64,000 nt of DNA from JAQTTT01 sp041652755 (GCA_041652755.1 JBAZGS010000001.1:80488-144487), one strand, 5' to 3'; shown: positions 9,449-17,714, numbered from the stretch's first letter. Program-made: numbers and translations. The notes: generated by a model from the letters alone, not told the origin.

Positions 9449-10039
9449 TTAATTAATCCTTGCAAGTATTATTTTAGCTTTTGCTTTTTCTTTTGTGTGA
9501 AAACTGAACTGGTTCTTTAAAATTAATTCGTCATTTTTGATTACTTCAATATTTTTGTCAGGAAATAATTTTTTTAGTATTTTTAATCCATCGCCTTTGT
9601 AAATAAGATAGATTTTGTTAGCAAGATTTGAGCATTTCATCAAGAACTCTTTGTCACTGTCTTTAGTTTGCACTCCAAATGGAGGATTAGTGATTAACAC
9701 TTCGGCTTTTCCATTGTAGTCAAAAATGTTGGAGTTAACAACTTCAAAGTCATGCAGCTTCAATTCTATGAGGGTTTCATTAGTTGCTTTAATTGCGCTC
9801 TTGTCAATATCTATGAAGATTACTTTTTTAGCGCCAAGCATTAAAGCTCCAATTCCTAAAATGCCATTCCCGCATCCAGCGTCAATAATAGTCTTATTAT
9901 TTATATCCTCATTCATGTAAGCAGCCCATAATAAGTCAGCAGCAATGCTTGAAGGGGTAGTGTACTGCTCTAAGGAGGGTTTTTTGTCAAGGAAATCTTT
10001 AATGAATGATAATTTAATCTCCAATTCTTTCTTGTTCAT
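9449..10039 (-). CDS. METTL5-like N6-adenine rRNA methyltransferase
   Basis: A 196-residue class I SAM-dependent methyltransferase. LEQYTTPSSIAADLLW precedes the SAM-binding loop DAGCGNGILGIGALMLGA, and the catalytic motif ITNPPFG (residues about 116-122) is the N6-adenine type. The LEQYxTP entry plus NPPFG is characteristic of the METTL5 family, which methylates one adenine near the decoding site of small-subunit rRNA in eukaryotes; archaeal homologues are common. It is the last gene of the gatD-gatE-unknown-METTL5 unit, and its ATG overlaps the stop of the preceding gene by 4 bp. An rRNA target in this organism is inferred from the family. Confidence 0.8.
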   Translation of the reverse strand: MNKKELEIKLSFIKDFLDKKPSLEQYTTPSSIAADLLWAAYMNEDINNKTIIDAGCGNGILGIGALMLGAKKVIFIDIDKSAIKATNETLIELKLHDFEVVNSNIFDYNGKAEVLITNPPFGVQTKDSDKEFLMKCSNLANKIYLIYKGDGLKILKKLFPDKNIEVIKNDELILKNQFSFHTKEKAKAKIILARIN

Positions 10040-10491
10040 TTATTAAACCTTGCAACTATTCTTTCAATCTGAAAAGCGTAGTTGCTGAATGTGTCAAGAT
10101 TAATCCTGAATTCATTCTCTTCAATGTGCAAAGTTTTAGGAAAATTGGCCAAGAACCAGTCAATGCTAAACTCCCCGTTTTCTTCAATCATTGATTTAAT
10201 AGTATTAAGTGAGGAATTGACTGTAATATAGAAGTCAAAGATTAAGTTGTCGCTTAGTTCATTTATTGCATTGATATAATCAGCATTGCAGTCGCATTGC
10301 GCTAACAATATTTCATCGCTTCCTAGCTTCATTTTTTCCATTTTTTCATAGTTGAATTTGGATTTTTTCTTGTTAAACGCAAGTATTGTGAACTTGTTAG
10401 ACATTAAATCAAGCACTTCCCACAAAAACTTGTTATAGTCCTTGTTTGAGTCCTGATCAACCATTACTTCATTTCCGCTTATTTTAATCAT
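10036..10491 (-). CDS. Hypothetical protein in the gatDE operon
   Basis: A 151-residue protein I do not recognise. It has no membrane segment or signal peptide. It is mixed alpha/beta with basic clusters (KKKSKFNYEKMEKMKLG near residues 42-56) and a CDC pair near residue 67. The gene overlaps the 3' end of gatE by 8 bp, and its own end overlaps the METTL5-like gene by 4 bp, so it is almost certainly cotranscribed and translationally coupled with them. That position suggests a translation- or RNA-related job, possibly as partner of the methyltransferase, but nothing in the sequence proves it. Confidence 0.6.
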   Translation of the reverse strand: MIKISGNEVMVDQDSNKDYNKFLWEVLDLMSNKFTILAFNKKKSKFNYEKMEKMKLGSDEILLAQCDCNADYINAINELSDNLIFDFYITVNSSLNTIKSMIEENGEFSIDWFLANFPKTLHIEENEFRINLDTFSNYAFQIERIVARFNK

Positions 10492-12271
10492 TTATTCTCA
10501 ACTCCTGTTTTACTACTTTGCTTATGACTCCAGCATCAGCCTTACCTCTTAATTGCTCTAGCGCTTTTTTCATTACTATTCCAAAAGCATTCTCATTTTT
10601 AAGCAAATCTTTATTATTATCAATAATTGCTCTTATTTTTAACTTTAACTCTTTATTGCTTAATTGCTTATATTCAGCTATTAATCTGTCAATATTCTCT
10701 TTCTTTAGCATTCTTTCAATGATTAAGGGCAATGATTCCTTGCAGATTTTCTCCTCCTCAAGCAATTTGAATAAAAGTATAAGGTTTTCTTTGCTTATTT
10801 TTTCAGCTGGGTTCATCAGTATTATTGAAGCAGTAGTGGTATTGTCAGCGTTAGTTTTGTCAATGATTAATTCATAAAGAGATAATTTGTCGCTTTTTAA
10901 TAATTGGGAGCTTAATTCATCATTAAGCCCTGTTGATTTCAGCCAAGCATATTTTTCTTCAGGAGTTTTGCTGATGTTTGCAATAACATCACTTATGAGC
11001 TCTTGCTTAATCCTTATCACTGGCACGTCAGTTTCAGGGTACATTCTTTGTCCGCTAGGCAAAGGCCTTAAGTAAGAATTAGTTGCATCAGCATGATTAG
11101 GCGCTCTCACTTCTTTTATTATCTCCTTAGATATTGATTCTAAGAATTCAGTTATTATTTTTTTGGCAGAGATTATTTTTTCACTATTGGTTGAGATTAA
11201 GATAAAATTATCCTTTTCTTTGCATTCAAGCGCTTTAATGACACTGTTAACTTCATTAATGCTGACTCCGTAGTTTGGCAGCTCATCTTTATGAAGCAAG
11301 CCATTAATTGATAATCCTACTTTTAAGTGCTCAGCTATTTCTTTTCCAAAAGTCTTATCCTTCTGGATTTTAGCCCCTAAAAGCCCAGAAGCATTGCTTA
11401 ATTTAAAGCCATAAATTGTCTGGTTTTTTAAGAAATTGCATTCTGTTTTCAAAAATATTTTGCTTACCTCCTTATAATCATTCAGCTTAACCTTATTTTT
11501 TGATAGTTCTTCTCTGATTTTAATCAAGTTTTCTTGCCTACTAATCTCATTTTCTATGAATTTAGGCATTAAGCTTAAGTCCTGAACCCCTTTTATTTCA
11601 ACTCTTGCACCTAAAGGTATTGAGACATTGACATCCTGCCTAATGCTTCCAATTCCTTTAACTATTTTTCCAGTGAATTTTGCAATCATTCCTATTTTTT
11701 CAGCAACTTCCCTTGCATGCAAGGGGTTTTTAATATCAGGTTCAGTGGCTATCTCAATTAAGGGTATTCCAAGCCTCTCTAAGGAAAAAGTGTTGTCATC
11801 AATTCGTTTAGCGCTATCCTCTTCAATGCATAATGTTGCAATTCTGACTTTTCCTTGGCTTGTTTCAATCCAGCCATTAGTTGCGAGCAGTCCAGTTCGT
11901 TGAAAGCCTGCTACAGCGCTTCCGTCAATTATTAATTTTCTCATGATTTGCAGTTCATCAACAGGTTTCATGTTTAATAATATTGCAATTTCAATGCCTG
12001 TTTTTAATGCATATTCATCTATTTCTCTTGGAGGCTCTTCATCAATATCAACTAAGCAAGTGTTTTCATAAAAGCAATTATATTTAACAATTTTATTCTT
12101 CTCCCCTTCCTTCTTTGCAGCTATGTCAATTCTTCCAGTTTCTCCTTTAACAGCGTGCAGTTTCCTTTTTATAACATAATCTGGCTTATTTTTAGTGTCA
12201 TCTTGGCATGGGCATCTGCAGAACAATTTAGAGCTATTAACCTGCACATGCAATTCTAATCCGCATTTCAT
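10484..12271 (-). CDS. gatE: Glu-tRNA(Gln) amidotransferase subunit E
   Basis: A 595-residue archaeal GatE, the kinase/transamidase subunit that phosphorylates and amidates Glu-tRNA(Gln) using ammonia delivered by GatD. The start MKCGLELHVQVNSSKLFC is the GatB/GatE family entrance, and the cradle domain carries conserved stretches such as GLLATNGWIETSQGKVRIATL and LIEIATEPDI. An insertion typical of GatE (against GatB) is present in the middle (FLKNQTIYGFKLSNASGLLG). The C-terminal tail/YqeY-like region ends ALEQLRGKADAGVISKVVKQEL. Its ATG overlaps the gatD stop by 4 bp. Length is normal. Together with GatD, GluRS (15282) and tRNA-Gln (30079) it makes Gln-tRNA. Confidence 0.95.
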   Translation of the reverse strand: MKCGLELHVQVNSSKLFCRCPCQDDTKNKPDYVIKRKLHAVKGETGRIDIAAKKEGEKNKIVKYNCFYENTCLVDIDEEPPREIDEYALKTGIEIAILLNMKPVDELQIMRKLIIDGSAVAGFQRTGLLATNGWIETSQGKVRIATLCIEEDSAKRIDDNTFSLERLGIPLIEIATEPDIKNPLHAREVAEKIGMIAKFTGKIVKGIGSIRQDVNVSIPLGARVEIKGVQDLSLMPKFIENEISRQENLIKIREELSKNKVKLNDYKEVSKIFLKTECNFLKNQTIYGFKLSNASGLLGAKIQKDKTFGKEIAEHLKVGLSINGLLHKDELPNYGVSINEVNSVIKALECKEKDNFILISTNSEKIISAKKIITEFLESISKEIIKEVRAPNHADATNSYLRPLPSGQRMYPETDVPVIRIKQELISDVIANISKTPEEKYAWLKSTGLNDELSSQLLKSDKLSLYELIIDKTNADNTTTASIILMNPAEKISKENLILLFKLLEEEKICKESLPLIIERMLKKENIDRLIAEYKQLSNKELKLKIRAIIDNNKDLLKNENAFGIVMKKALEQLRGKADAGVISKVVKQELRIND

Positions 12272-13593
12272 TTAATCAGCCTCTTTTTAATCTCTCCTTT
12301 AAGGTTAGTAATCATTAATTTATCAACCTCTTTAGGGTGATTAGCTAATAGCCATGCTAGTTTAACAAATGCTGTTTCAGCAGTCATTGTTTCGCAGCTT
12401 ATTACTCCATAATTGATTAAATCCCTTCCTGGGCTGTAAACATTCATGTTAACCCTTCCGTTAATTGTCTGAGAGCACATAACTACAGTGCATCCGCTGT
12501 TAATTAATAATTCAATCTCTTGCCTGATTAATGTATGCTCTTTAGTTGGCTTGTCAATCTCGCTTATTGGACAATGGCCTAATCCTGTTCCTTCAATGAT
12601 TAAACCCTTGTAGTTTTTTTCCCTAAAGAAAGCGAAATGCTCAGCGAACATGTTAGTGTGAATTTTAACAATTGCCACCTTTTCTTCCATTTTTGGCAAT
12701 ACTTCAAAATTAGCTTTCAGCTCTTTTTTGTTGGTGTATTCGCTAAAAAAAGTGATATCATCACCTAAATATTCAACAATTGCAATTAATTCATCGTTTA
12801 TTTGCTTGAAAGCATCTCTTTTGCTTGAATGAAGCTTTCTGGCATTAACTCCCCTAATTATTGAGCAAGCATCATCACTGCTTGAATTATGCATACAAAT
12901 TGCAACTCCACAGTAGTCAGTATTCCTTATGAACTTTGCTGCGCAAACAATGTTCATTTCAGCATCACTGCTTGGCCTGTCGCTGCTTCTCTGGGCGCCA
13001 ACTAATAATACGGGCACAGGAACGTTGTTTAAAATAAATGATAATGCTGCGCTAGTATATGCCATTGTGTCAGTGCCATGAGTGATTATTACTCCTTTGC
13101 TTCCTAGAGCAATCTCGGATTTTACAAACTCAGCCATTTTTTTATAATGAGCAAATCTCATGTCATCGCTGAACATGTTTCCCATGAATAAGCTGTTAAT
13201 TGGCCCGTATTTTATAAGCCCAGGAAACATTCCAAGCAACTCATCAGGGTTAAATCTAGACACCACTCCTCCAGTTCTATAATCAACCTTGCTTGCAATG
13301 GTCCCTCCAGTGTGCAAGATGCTGATGAATCCTTTTTTTAATGCTATTTTTTTAGATTTTTCTTCCTTAAGCATACTCGCTTTTTTTATTAGCTTAATTT
13401 CATCAATGTTTTTGATATTGATTCCAATATTGTAACCATTGTCTAATTTAAGAATAATTGTCTCTTCTTTCAAATAATCAGGCCTGTTGATTAATGCTCC
13501 AGTGAATGATTCATTTCCTTTTTTAACCTCTATTGTGTCAAGAATTCCTATTTTTTTCTTTTTCAAATACTCTAAAACTTCCTTTGAATACAT
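12268..13593 (-). CDS. gatD: Glu-tRNA(Gln) amidotransferase subunit D (asparaginase-like)
   Basis: A 441-residue archaeal GatD. The N-terminal about 80 residues form the small beta-barrel domain specific to GatD. The asparaginase-type domain follows, with the first catalytic threonine in LHTGGTIASK (Thr95/Thr98) and the second motif in THGTDTMAYT. It hydrolyses glutamine or asparagine only in complex with GatE and channels ammonia to it. It is the first gene of the operon gatD-gatE-unknown-METTL5. A 17-bp palindrome (AAAATCTT-C-AAGATTTT, 13605-13621) lies just upstream of its start and overlaps the likely promoter. Confidence 0.95.
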   Translation of the reverse strand: MYSKEVLEYLKKKKIGILDTIEVKKGNESFTGALINRPDYLKEETIILKLDNGYNIGINIKNIDEIKLIKKASMLKEEKSKKIALKKGFISILHTGGTIASKVDYRTGGVVSRFNPDELLGMFPGLIKYGPINSLFMGNMFSDDMRFAHYKKMAEFVKSEIALGSKGVIITHGTDTMAYTSAALSFILNNVPVPVLLVGAQRSSDRPSSDAEMNIVCAAKFIRNTDYCGVAICMHNSSSDDACSIIRGVNARKLHSSKRDAFKQINDELIAIVEYLGDDITFFSEYTNKKELKANFEVLPKMEEKVAIVKIHTNMFAEHFAFFREKNYKGLIIEGTGLGHCPISEIDKPTKEHTLIRQEIELLINSGCTVVMCSQTINGRVNMNVYSPGRDLINYGVISCETMTAETAFVKLAWLLANHPKEVDKLMITNLKGEIKKRLIK

Positions 13594-13604
13594 ATACTAT
13601 TAGC

Positions 13605-13621
13605 AAAATCTTCAAGATTTT
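13605..13621. promoter_or_regulatory. Palindrome at the gatD promoter
   Basis: AAAATCTT-C-AAGATTTT, a perfect 8+8 inverted repeat 12 bp upstream of the gatD ATG, overlapping the expected TATA/TSS region on the minus strand. It could be a repressor operator. In such AT-rich DNA, chance is also possible. Confidence 0.35.
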
Positions 13622-13651
13622 AATATCTTTTGGAAACTATGCTTACTAATG

Positions 13652-13660
13652 TATTTAAAT
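13652..13660 (+). promoter_or_regulatory. TATA element of pilin-anchored gene 3
   Basis: TATTTAAAT centred about 27 nt before the ATG at 13683, identical in core to the boxes of the two related surface genes. Confidence 0.6.
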
Positions 13661-13682
13661 ACTCATTTAATAAAAATGTTTA

Positions 13683-15257
13683 ATGAAATCAATCACTCCA
13701 ATAGTCAGTATCATTTTATTGGTTTTAATAACTATTATTACCAGTGTTTCTGTTTACTTTTTCATTAATTCAAATGTTAGTGAACTAGAAAATCAGGGTA
13801 ATTTGGACACTTATCCAGGCACTGACAATTCAAGGCTTAACTTAGTATCAATCACAGGCACTAAAGCAATAATTCGAAATGATGGCACAAGTCCAGTGAC
13901 TGAAGTAGTAATGTTTGTGAATGGAGAGTTATTAAATTACACTTTAGATGCTCCTATTTTACCCGGTGAATTAAAGGAGATTAATTATACTGCAAGAGAA
14001 TCTGGAGAGGATTTGGAAATAAAATTAATATACAACAACGGAAAAACTGTTCAGCAATCAAGCCCAGCAAGCAAGAACACTGAAAGCTCAGGGTTCACTG
14101 AAAATCCAGGGGATTTAAATGAAGAAATTGAACCTGAAGAAGAATTAGAAGAATGGGCCATGTTTATGAATAATATAAACCATACTTCATGGGATGGAAA
14201 TACTTATTCAGTAATCCCTGGATTAAACAATGCTATAAGTTCTTTTAGTCAAGGATTTATTTCTTCTCCTGCTGTAGCTAATGGTTATGTATATATTGGA
14301 AATATTGATGATAAGGTTTATCAGTTGAATGCAACTAATGTTAGCCAAATAATTGCATATTATGCAACAGGAGATAATATATGGTCTTCTCCTGCTGTAG
14401 CCAATGGATATGTCTATATTGGAAGTAATGACAATAAGGTTTATCAGTTGAATGCAACTAATGTTAGCCAAATAATTGCATATTATGCAACAGGAGATGA
14501 TATATGGTCTTCTCCTGCTGTTATTAATGGTTATGTTTATATTGGAAGTGATGATGGTAATGTTTATCAATTAAATGCGAGCAATATTAGTCATTTAATT
14601 GCAAATTACACAACAGGAAGTGTTGTAACCTCTTCTCCTGCTGTTAGTAATGGTTATGTTTATGTTGGAAGTGGTGATGGTAATGTTTATCAGTTGAATG
14701 CAACTAATATTAGTCAATTAATTGCATTGTATTTAATTGGAGTAGATAGTCTAGGTGAATCTTCTCCAGCAGTAGCAAATGGTTATGTTTACATTGGAGC
14801 TAAAGATAAAAATCTTTATCAATTAAATGCAACTAATATTAGTCAATTAATTGCAAATTATACTGCTGGATACCAAATTTATCATTATTTTTCTTCTTCT
14901 CCTGCAGTGACAAATGAATATGTGTATGTAGGAAATGAGGATTATAATGTTTATCAGTTGAATGCAACTAATGTCAGCCAATTAATAGCAAACTATACTA
15001 CTATGGGAGCTGTATCTGATTCTCCTGCAATATTTAATGGTTATTTATATATAGGTAGTTATGGTAATAAACTGTATCAATTAAATGCAACTAATATTAG
15101 TCAATCAATAGCAATATTCACCACTGAAGGAAATTATATAACCACTTCTCCTGCTGTTGCCAATGGTTATGTTTATGTTGGAAGTGGAGATGTTATGAAT
15201 TCTAATGGAATACTGTATCAGTTAAACGCAACAAATATTTCACTTACAAACATTTAA
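13683..15257 (+). CDS. Pilin-anchored surface protein with an eight-bladed PQQ-type propeller
   Basis: A 524-residue secreted protein. Residues 1-35 (MKSITPIVSIILLVLITI...) are the pilin-type leader/anchor. Residues 36-140 are shared with the 6822 protein (SRLNLVSITGTKAIIRNDG). An acidic linker (EEIEPEEELEEWA) follows. From about residue 185 to the end there are eight repeats of about 42 residues, consensus SSPAVANGYVYIGSxDxxVYQLNATN, typical of PQQ/BamB-like beta-propellers. Eight copies would close one propeller. Every repeat carries an NATN/NASN N-glycosylation sequon at the same position. The gene converges on gltX with 24 bp between stops. The 6618 remnant derives from a close paralogue. 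Confidence 0.85.
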   Translation: MKSITPIVSIILLVLITIITSVSVYFFINSNVSELENQGNLDTYPGTDNSRLNLVSITGTKAIIRNDGTSPVTEVVMFVNGELLNYTLDAPILPGELKEINYTARESGEDLEIKLIYNNGKTVQQSSPASKNTESSGFTENPGDLNEEIEPEEELEEWAMFMNNINHTSWDGNTYSVIPGLNNAISSFSQGFISSPAVANGYVYIGNIDDKVYQLNATNVSQIIAYYATGDNIWSSPAVANGYVYIGSNDNKVYQLNATNVSQIIAYYATGDDIWSSPAVINGYVYIGSDDGNVYQLNASNISHLIANYTTGSVVTSSPAVSNGYVYVGSGDGNVYQLNATNISQLIALYLIGVDSLGESSPAVANGYVYIGAKDKNLYQLNATNISQLIANYTAGYQIYHYFSSSPAVTNEYVYVGNEDYNVYQLNATNVSQLIANYTTMGAVSDSPAIFNGYLYIGSYGNKLYQLNATNISQSIAIFTTEGNYITTSPAVANGYVYVGSGDVMNSNGILYQLNATNISLTNI

Positions 15258-15281
15258 TAATTTAAAAAAAAATATTTTTAT

Positions 15282-16952
15282 TCATTCATGCACAAATATC
15301 CATTGAGTTTCTTCTTTTTTAGAGTAGCCGAATTTTTCAAAATTAACAATAGTGCCAACTGGCAATTCATTAACTAATTTTTCAATAATCAATTCATGAG
15401 TAATCAATGAATTTTTGTTTATCTCGCCTTTTTCATTCATTAAGGGCAAGCCTTCGATAACTTTAATTTTGATATTATTATTGCTAATCCAGCTAACAAT
15501 ATTCATTCCTTTTTCAAACTCTCCTGCTTCATATTCACCAACTGCTTCTTTTCCGTCATTTTTGACAAGATTTACATTAAAACCATTTTTTAATCTGAAA
15601 GTTTTAACATTTTTGTCTAATTTGTTAATAATGAACTCTCCGTTTAATTTAATCTCAACACTGTCTTTTGAGTGATTATTCAAAGGATTAACAATTGAGC
15701 TAGGGCAATTCTTGACAGTTAATTTCATTGACTCTTCTATTTTAATTGCTTGATAATGATTCACTTTTTTTTCCAGTATTCTCCTATTGATTGCGTAAAT
15801 CTTATCCATTGGAATAGTCCTTTTTGATTTAGTAATTCCAAGCTCAATCAACAACTCTCTTAAGGTTTCAACCTGTATTCCTTTCCTTAAAAATCCTTTA
15901 ACAGTTGTTAGCCTAATATCATCATAGCCTGTAACTGTTTTATCTTCAACTAATTGCCTTATGACTCTTCCTTTAGTGACTCCTCCTTCTATTTCATACC
16001 TTGAATATAGCACGTTTTCTGGATTATTTTTTATTCCGCAATTTTTTCTAATAAGATTCTGTAACTCAACTCTTTGAGTCCAATTAGAATCCCTTAAAAC
16101 ATGGGTGATTAATGAATCCTCTATTGCTGCAGTGAAATCGTACATTGGCCATATAAAATACTTGCTTCCCTGCCTGTAATGCTTGGTTTTGTTAATCCTA
16201 AAAATTATTGGGTCCCACATTGCGCTATTCTTGCTGTTCATGTCGCCTTTTAGCCTTAGCACGCACTCACCTTCCTTGTAAGTGCCATATTTCATTTTAT
16301 TCCAATGCCTTAAGCTCCAGTTAACATCATTGTCAGCGCAGCTGCATCTTTTTTTATCAAAAGATTCAGAATCATCGCTTTTTTTTGGGCAAACACAAGC
16401 ATAAGCGCAGTCTTTTTTGATTAAGTTTTCAGCATAAGTATAATATTCTTTCATTTTGTCAGACAAAAAATACTCACTATCGTATTTTATTTCTAAAGCT
16501 TTTAAATCCTCCCGTATTCCTTTCACATATTCTAATGTGCACTTTTCAGGGTTAGTGTCTTCGAATCTCAGTATTAATTTTCCCTCATACCTTTTAGCAT
16601 AATAATCATTTAGCATGAAGCTTAATGCATGCCCTATGTGCAATTGCTTTTCAGGCCCAGGTGGCAATCTGAAACTGCATTTTTTCTTTATAATATTTGG
16701 TATTTCAGGCAGTTCATGAACTTCCTCTTTCTTGTCTAATGCATGCTTGTCTAATTTTAGCAGTTCTTTCTTTTGATTTTCAAGATTCATTTTATTTACT
16801 TCAACTATCACTTTATTAATATCAGCCATTAATTTTTTCATATCATCCTTTAGCTTAGGATTCTCTCCCAAAGCTTTAGGAACAATAGCTCCAGCTACAG
16901 CTTTCCCATCATGAGTTACTGCATTTTTTAGAGCATATAATTTAAGATTCAT
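15282..16952 (-). CDS. gltX: Glutamyl-tRNA synthetase, archaeal type
   Basis: A 556-residue class I GluRS with the archaeal/eukaryotic architecture: an N-terminal helical region of about 90 residues, then the Rossmann fold with PPGPEKQLHIGHAL (HIGH at 105-108), a Cys-rich zinc-binding insertion (CVCPKKS...KRCSC near 187-205), a KMSKS-equivalent TKSKRTIPMDK, and a beta-barrel anticodon-binding C-terminus. It charges tRNA-Glu. With GatDE in the same window and no GlnRS visible, it is presumably non-discriminating and also makes Glu-tRNA(Gln). The minus-strand upstream region (16953-17100) contains a structured-RNA candidate. Confidence 0.95.
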   Translation of the reverse strand: MNLKLYALKNAVTHDGKAVAGAIVPKALGENPKLKDDMKKLMADINKVIVEVNKMNLENQKKELLKLDKHALDKKEEVHELPEIPNIIKKKCSFRLPPGPEKQLHIGHALSFMLNDYYAKRYEGKLILRFEDTNPEKCTLEYVKGIREDLKALEIKYDSEYFLSDKMKEYYTYAENLIKKDCAYACVCPKKSDDSESFDKKRCSCADNDVNWSLRHWNKMKYGTYKEGECVLRLKGDMNSKNSAMWDPIIFRINKTKHYRQGSKYFIWPMYDFTAAIEDSLITHVLRDSNWTQRVELQNLIRKNCGIKNNPENVLYSRYEIEGGVTKGRVIRQLVEDKTVTGYDDIRLTTVKGFLRKGIQVETLRELLIELGITKSKRTIPMDKIYAINRRILEKKVNHYQAIKIEESMKLTVKNCPSSIVNPLNNHSKDSVEIKLNGEFIINKLDKNVKTFRLKNGFNVNLVKNDGKEAVGEYEAGEFEKGMNIVSWISNNNIKIKVIEGLPLMNEKGEINKNSLITHELIIEKLVNELPVGTIVNFEKFGYSKKEETQWIFVHE

Positions 16953-17024
16953 ATTAATTAATTTAAATCTTAAGATGAATTAAAAAGATTTGCTATACCC
17001 TTTTCCTTCCAGTGCAACAACCTT

Positions 17025-17100
17025 TGATTCCTATGGAACAGCCTCTGCTTCCTCTGGAAACTCTTAGTCAGTATGTATCGCCAAGAGTTCTTTTGGAATC
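17025..17100 (-). ncRNA. Candidate three-way-junction RNA between cytosine deaminase and gltX
   Basis: Read on the minus strand, this GC-richer spacer folds as follows. P1 is GATTCC/GGAATC closing the element (17100-17095 with 17030-17025). P2 is AACTCTT/AAGAGTT (7 bp) capped by an 18-nt loop containing GCGAT and CTGAC. P3 is GGAA-CAG/CTG-TTCC with one bulged G and an AGG loop. The element starts immediately after the deaminase stop codon and lies about 70 nt upstream of the gltX ATG on the same strand. It could be a 3' UTR structure, a leader element of gltX or an independent small RNA. The loop could form GA/UGA K-loop pairs bound by L7Ae (inference). No known family is recognised. Confidence 0.4.
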
Positions 17101-17544
17101 TTAAATTCCAATGTCTTCATTCCATAATTTTGGATTATTTTTAATAAAACTTTTCATTAATTCTTTGCATTCTTTGCTATTAATATTAACAATCTTCACT
17201 CCATTGAGTTTAAAATACTCTTCAGGCCCTTTAAAATTAGTATTTTCTCCAATTACTATTATTGGAATTTTGTATAATAATATTGCTCCTGTGCACATCT
17301 CGCAAGGAGATAATGTTGAATAAAGTGTGCAATGCTTGTAATCTTCATTTGTAAGCCTTCCTGCATTTTCTAAGCAATCCATCTCAGCATGAAAAATTAC
17401 AGAATTCTTCTGCACTCTTCTATTATGCCCTCTGCCTATAATATTATTATCTTTAACTAAGATTGAACCAATAGGTATTCCTCCTTCTTTTAATCCTTTC
17501 TTAGCTTCCTTGATTGCTTCTTTCATAAAGAATTTATGATTCAT
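17101..17544 (-). CDS. Cytosine deaminase, yeast Fcy1-like
   Basis: A 147-residue zinc deaminase that hydrolyses free cytosine to uracil (pyrimidine salvage). HAE at 52-54 and PCEMC at 80-84 give the zinc ligands His52, Cys81 and Cys84 and the catalytic Glu54. The rest follows yeast Fcy1 closely: KEGGIPIGSILV, GRGHNRRVQKNS, LENAGRL, TLSPCEMCTGAILLYKIP, GENTNFKG and the C-terminal WNEDIG, whose Asp144 corresponds to the base-contacting Asp of the yeast enzyme. This distinguishes it from tRNA adenosine deaminase TadA and guanine deaminase, the main alternatives. An inverted repeat TTGGAAT-CTTAA-ATTCCAA (17093-17111) spans its stop codon. Confidence 0.82.
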   Translation of the reverse strand: MNHKFFMKEAIKEAKKGLKEGGIPIGSILVKDNNIIGRGHNRRVQKNSVIFHAEMDCLENAGRLTNEDYKHCTLYSTLSPCEMCTGAILLYKIPIIVIGENTNFKGPEEYFKLNGVKIVNINSKECKELMKSFIKNNPKLWNEDIGI

Positions 17545-17611
17545 AATTATTATAATAACCTTATCAGCAATTAAAAAAGTAATCGATATATAGTTCTATG
17601 AGACATAAAAG

Positions 17612-17620
17612 TATTTAAAT
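17612..17620 (+). promoter_or_regulatory. Distal TATA-like element upstream of ftsZ
   Basis: TATTTAAAT, the same 9-bp core seen upstream of the surface genes. If used, transcription would start near 17642 and the transcript would include both TTGGCG hairpins before ftsZ. Confidence 0.35.
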
Positions 17621-17657
17621 TAGCACATACATTAATAAATTTAATAAAAGTTAACCA

Positions 17658-17714
17658 TCATTTTGGCGAATGAAGTTTAACTTACGAGATCAATTTACTT
17701 TTGGCGAAGTAAAT
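17658..17714 (+). promoter_or_regulatory. Two tandem TTGGCG inverted-repeat elements upstream of ftsZ
   Basis: Two copies about 38 bp apart. Copy 1 is TCATT-TTGGCG-AATGA (17658-17673). Copy 2 is ATTTACTT-TTGGCG-AAGTAAAT (17693-17714). The six-base loop or core is identical while the flanking arms differ in a compensatory way, so each remains an inverted repeat. A TTACGA follows each copy at the same distance (17682 and 17719). They may be binding sites of a cell-division regulator or RNA hairpins in a long ftsZ leader. Confidence 0.5.

Noticed and set aside
14223..14570. Minus-strand repeated open frame opposite the PQQ propeller
   Set aside because: Shadow frame caused by the tandem repeats, with no start signals.
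17012..17104. A 30-codon proline-rich frame (GTG start) in the spacer between gltX and the cytosine deaminase, with an imperfect 21-bp repeat
   Set aside because: No promoter or ribosome site; the symmetry is better explained by RNA stem arms, and the frame overlaps the deaminase stop on the other strand.
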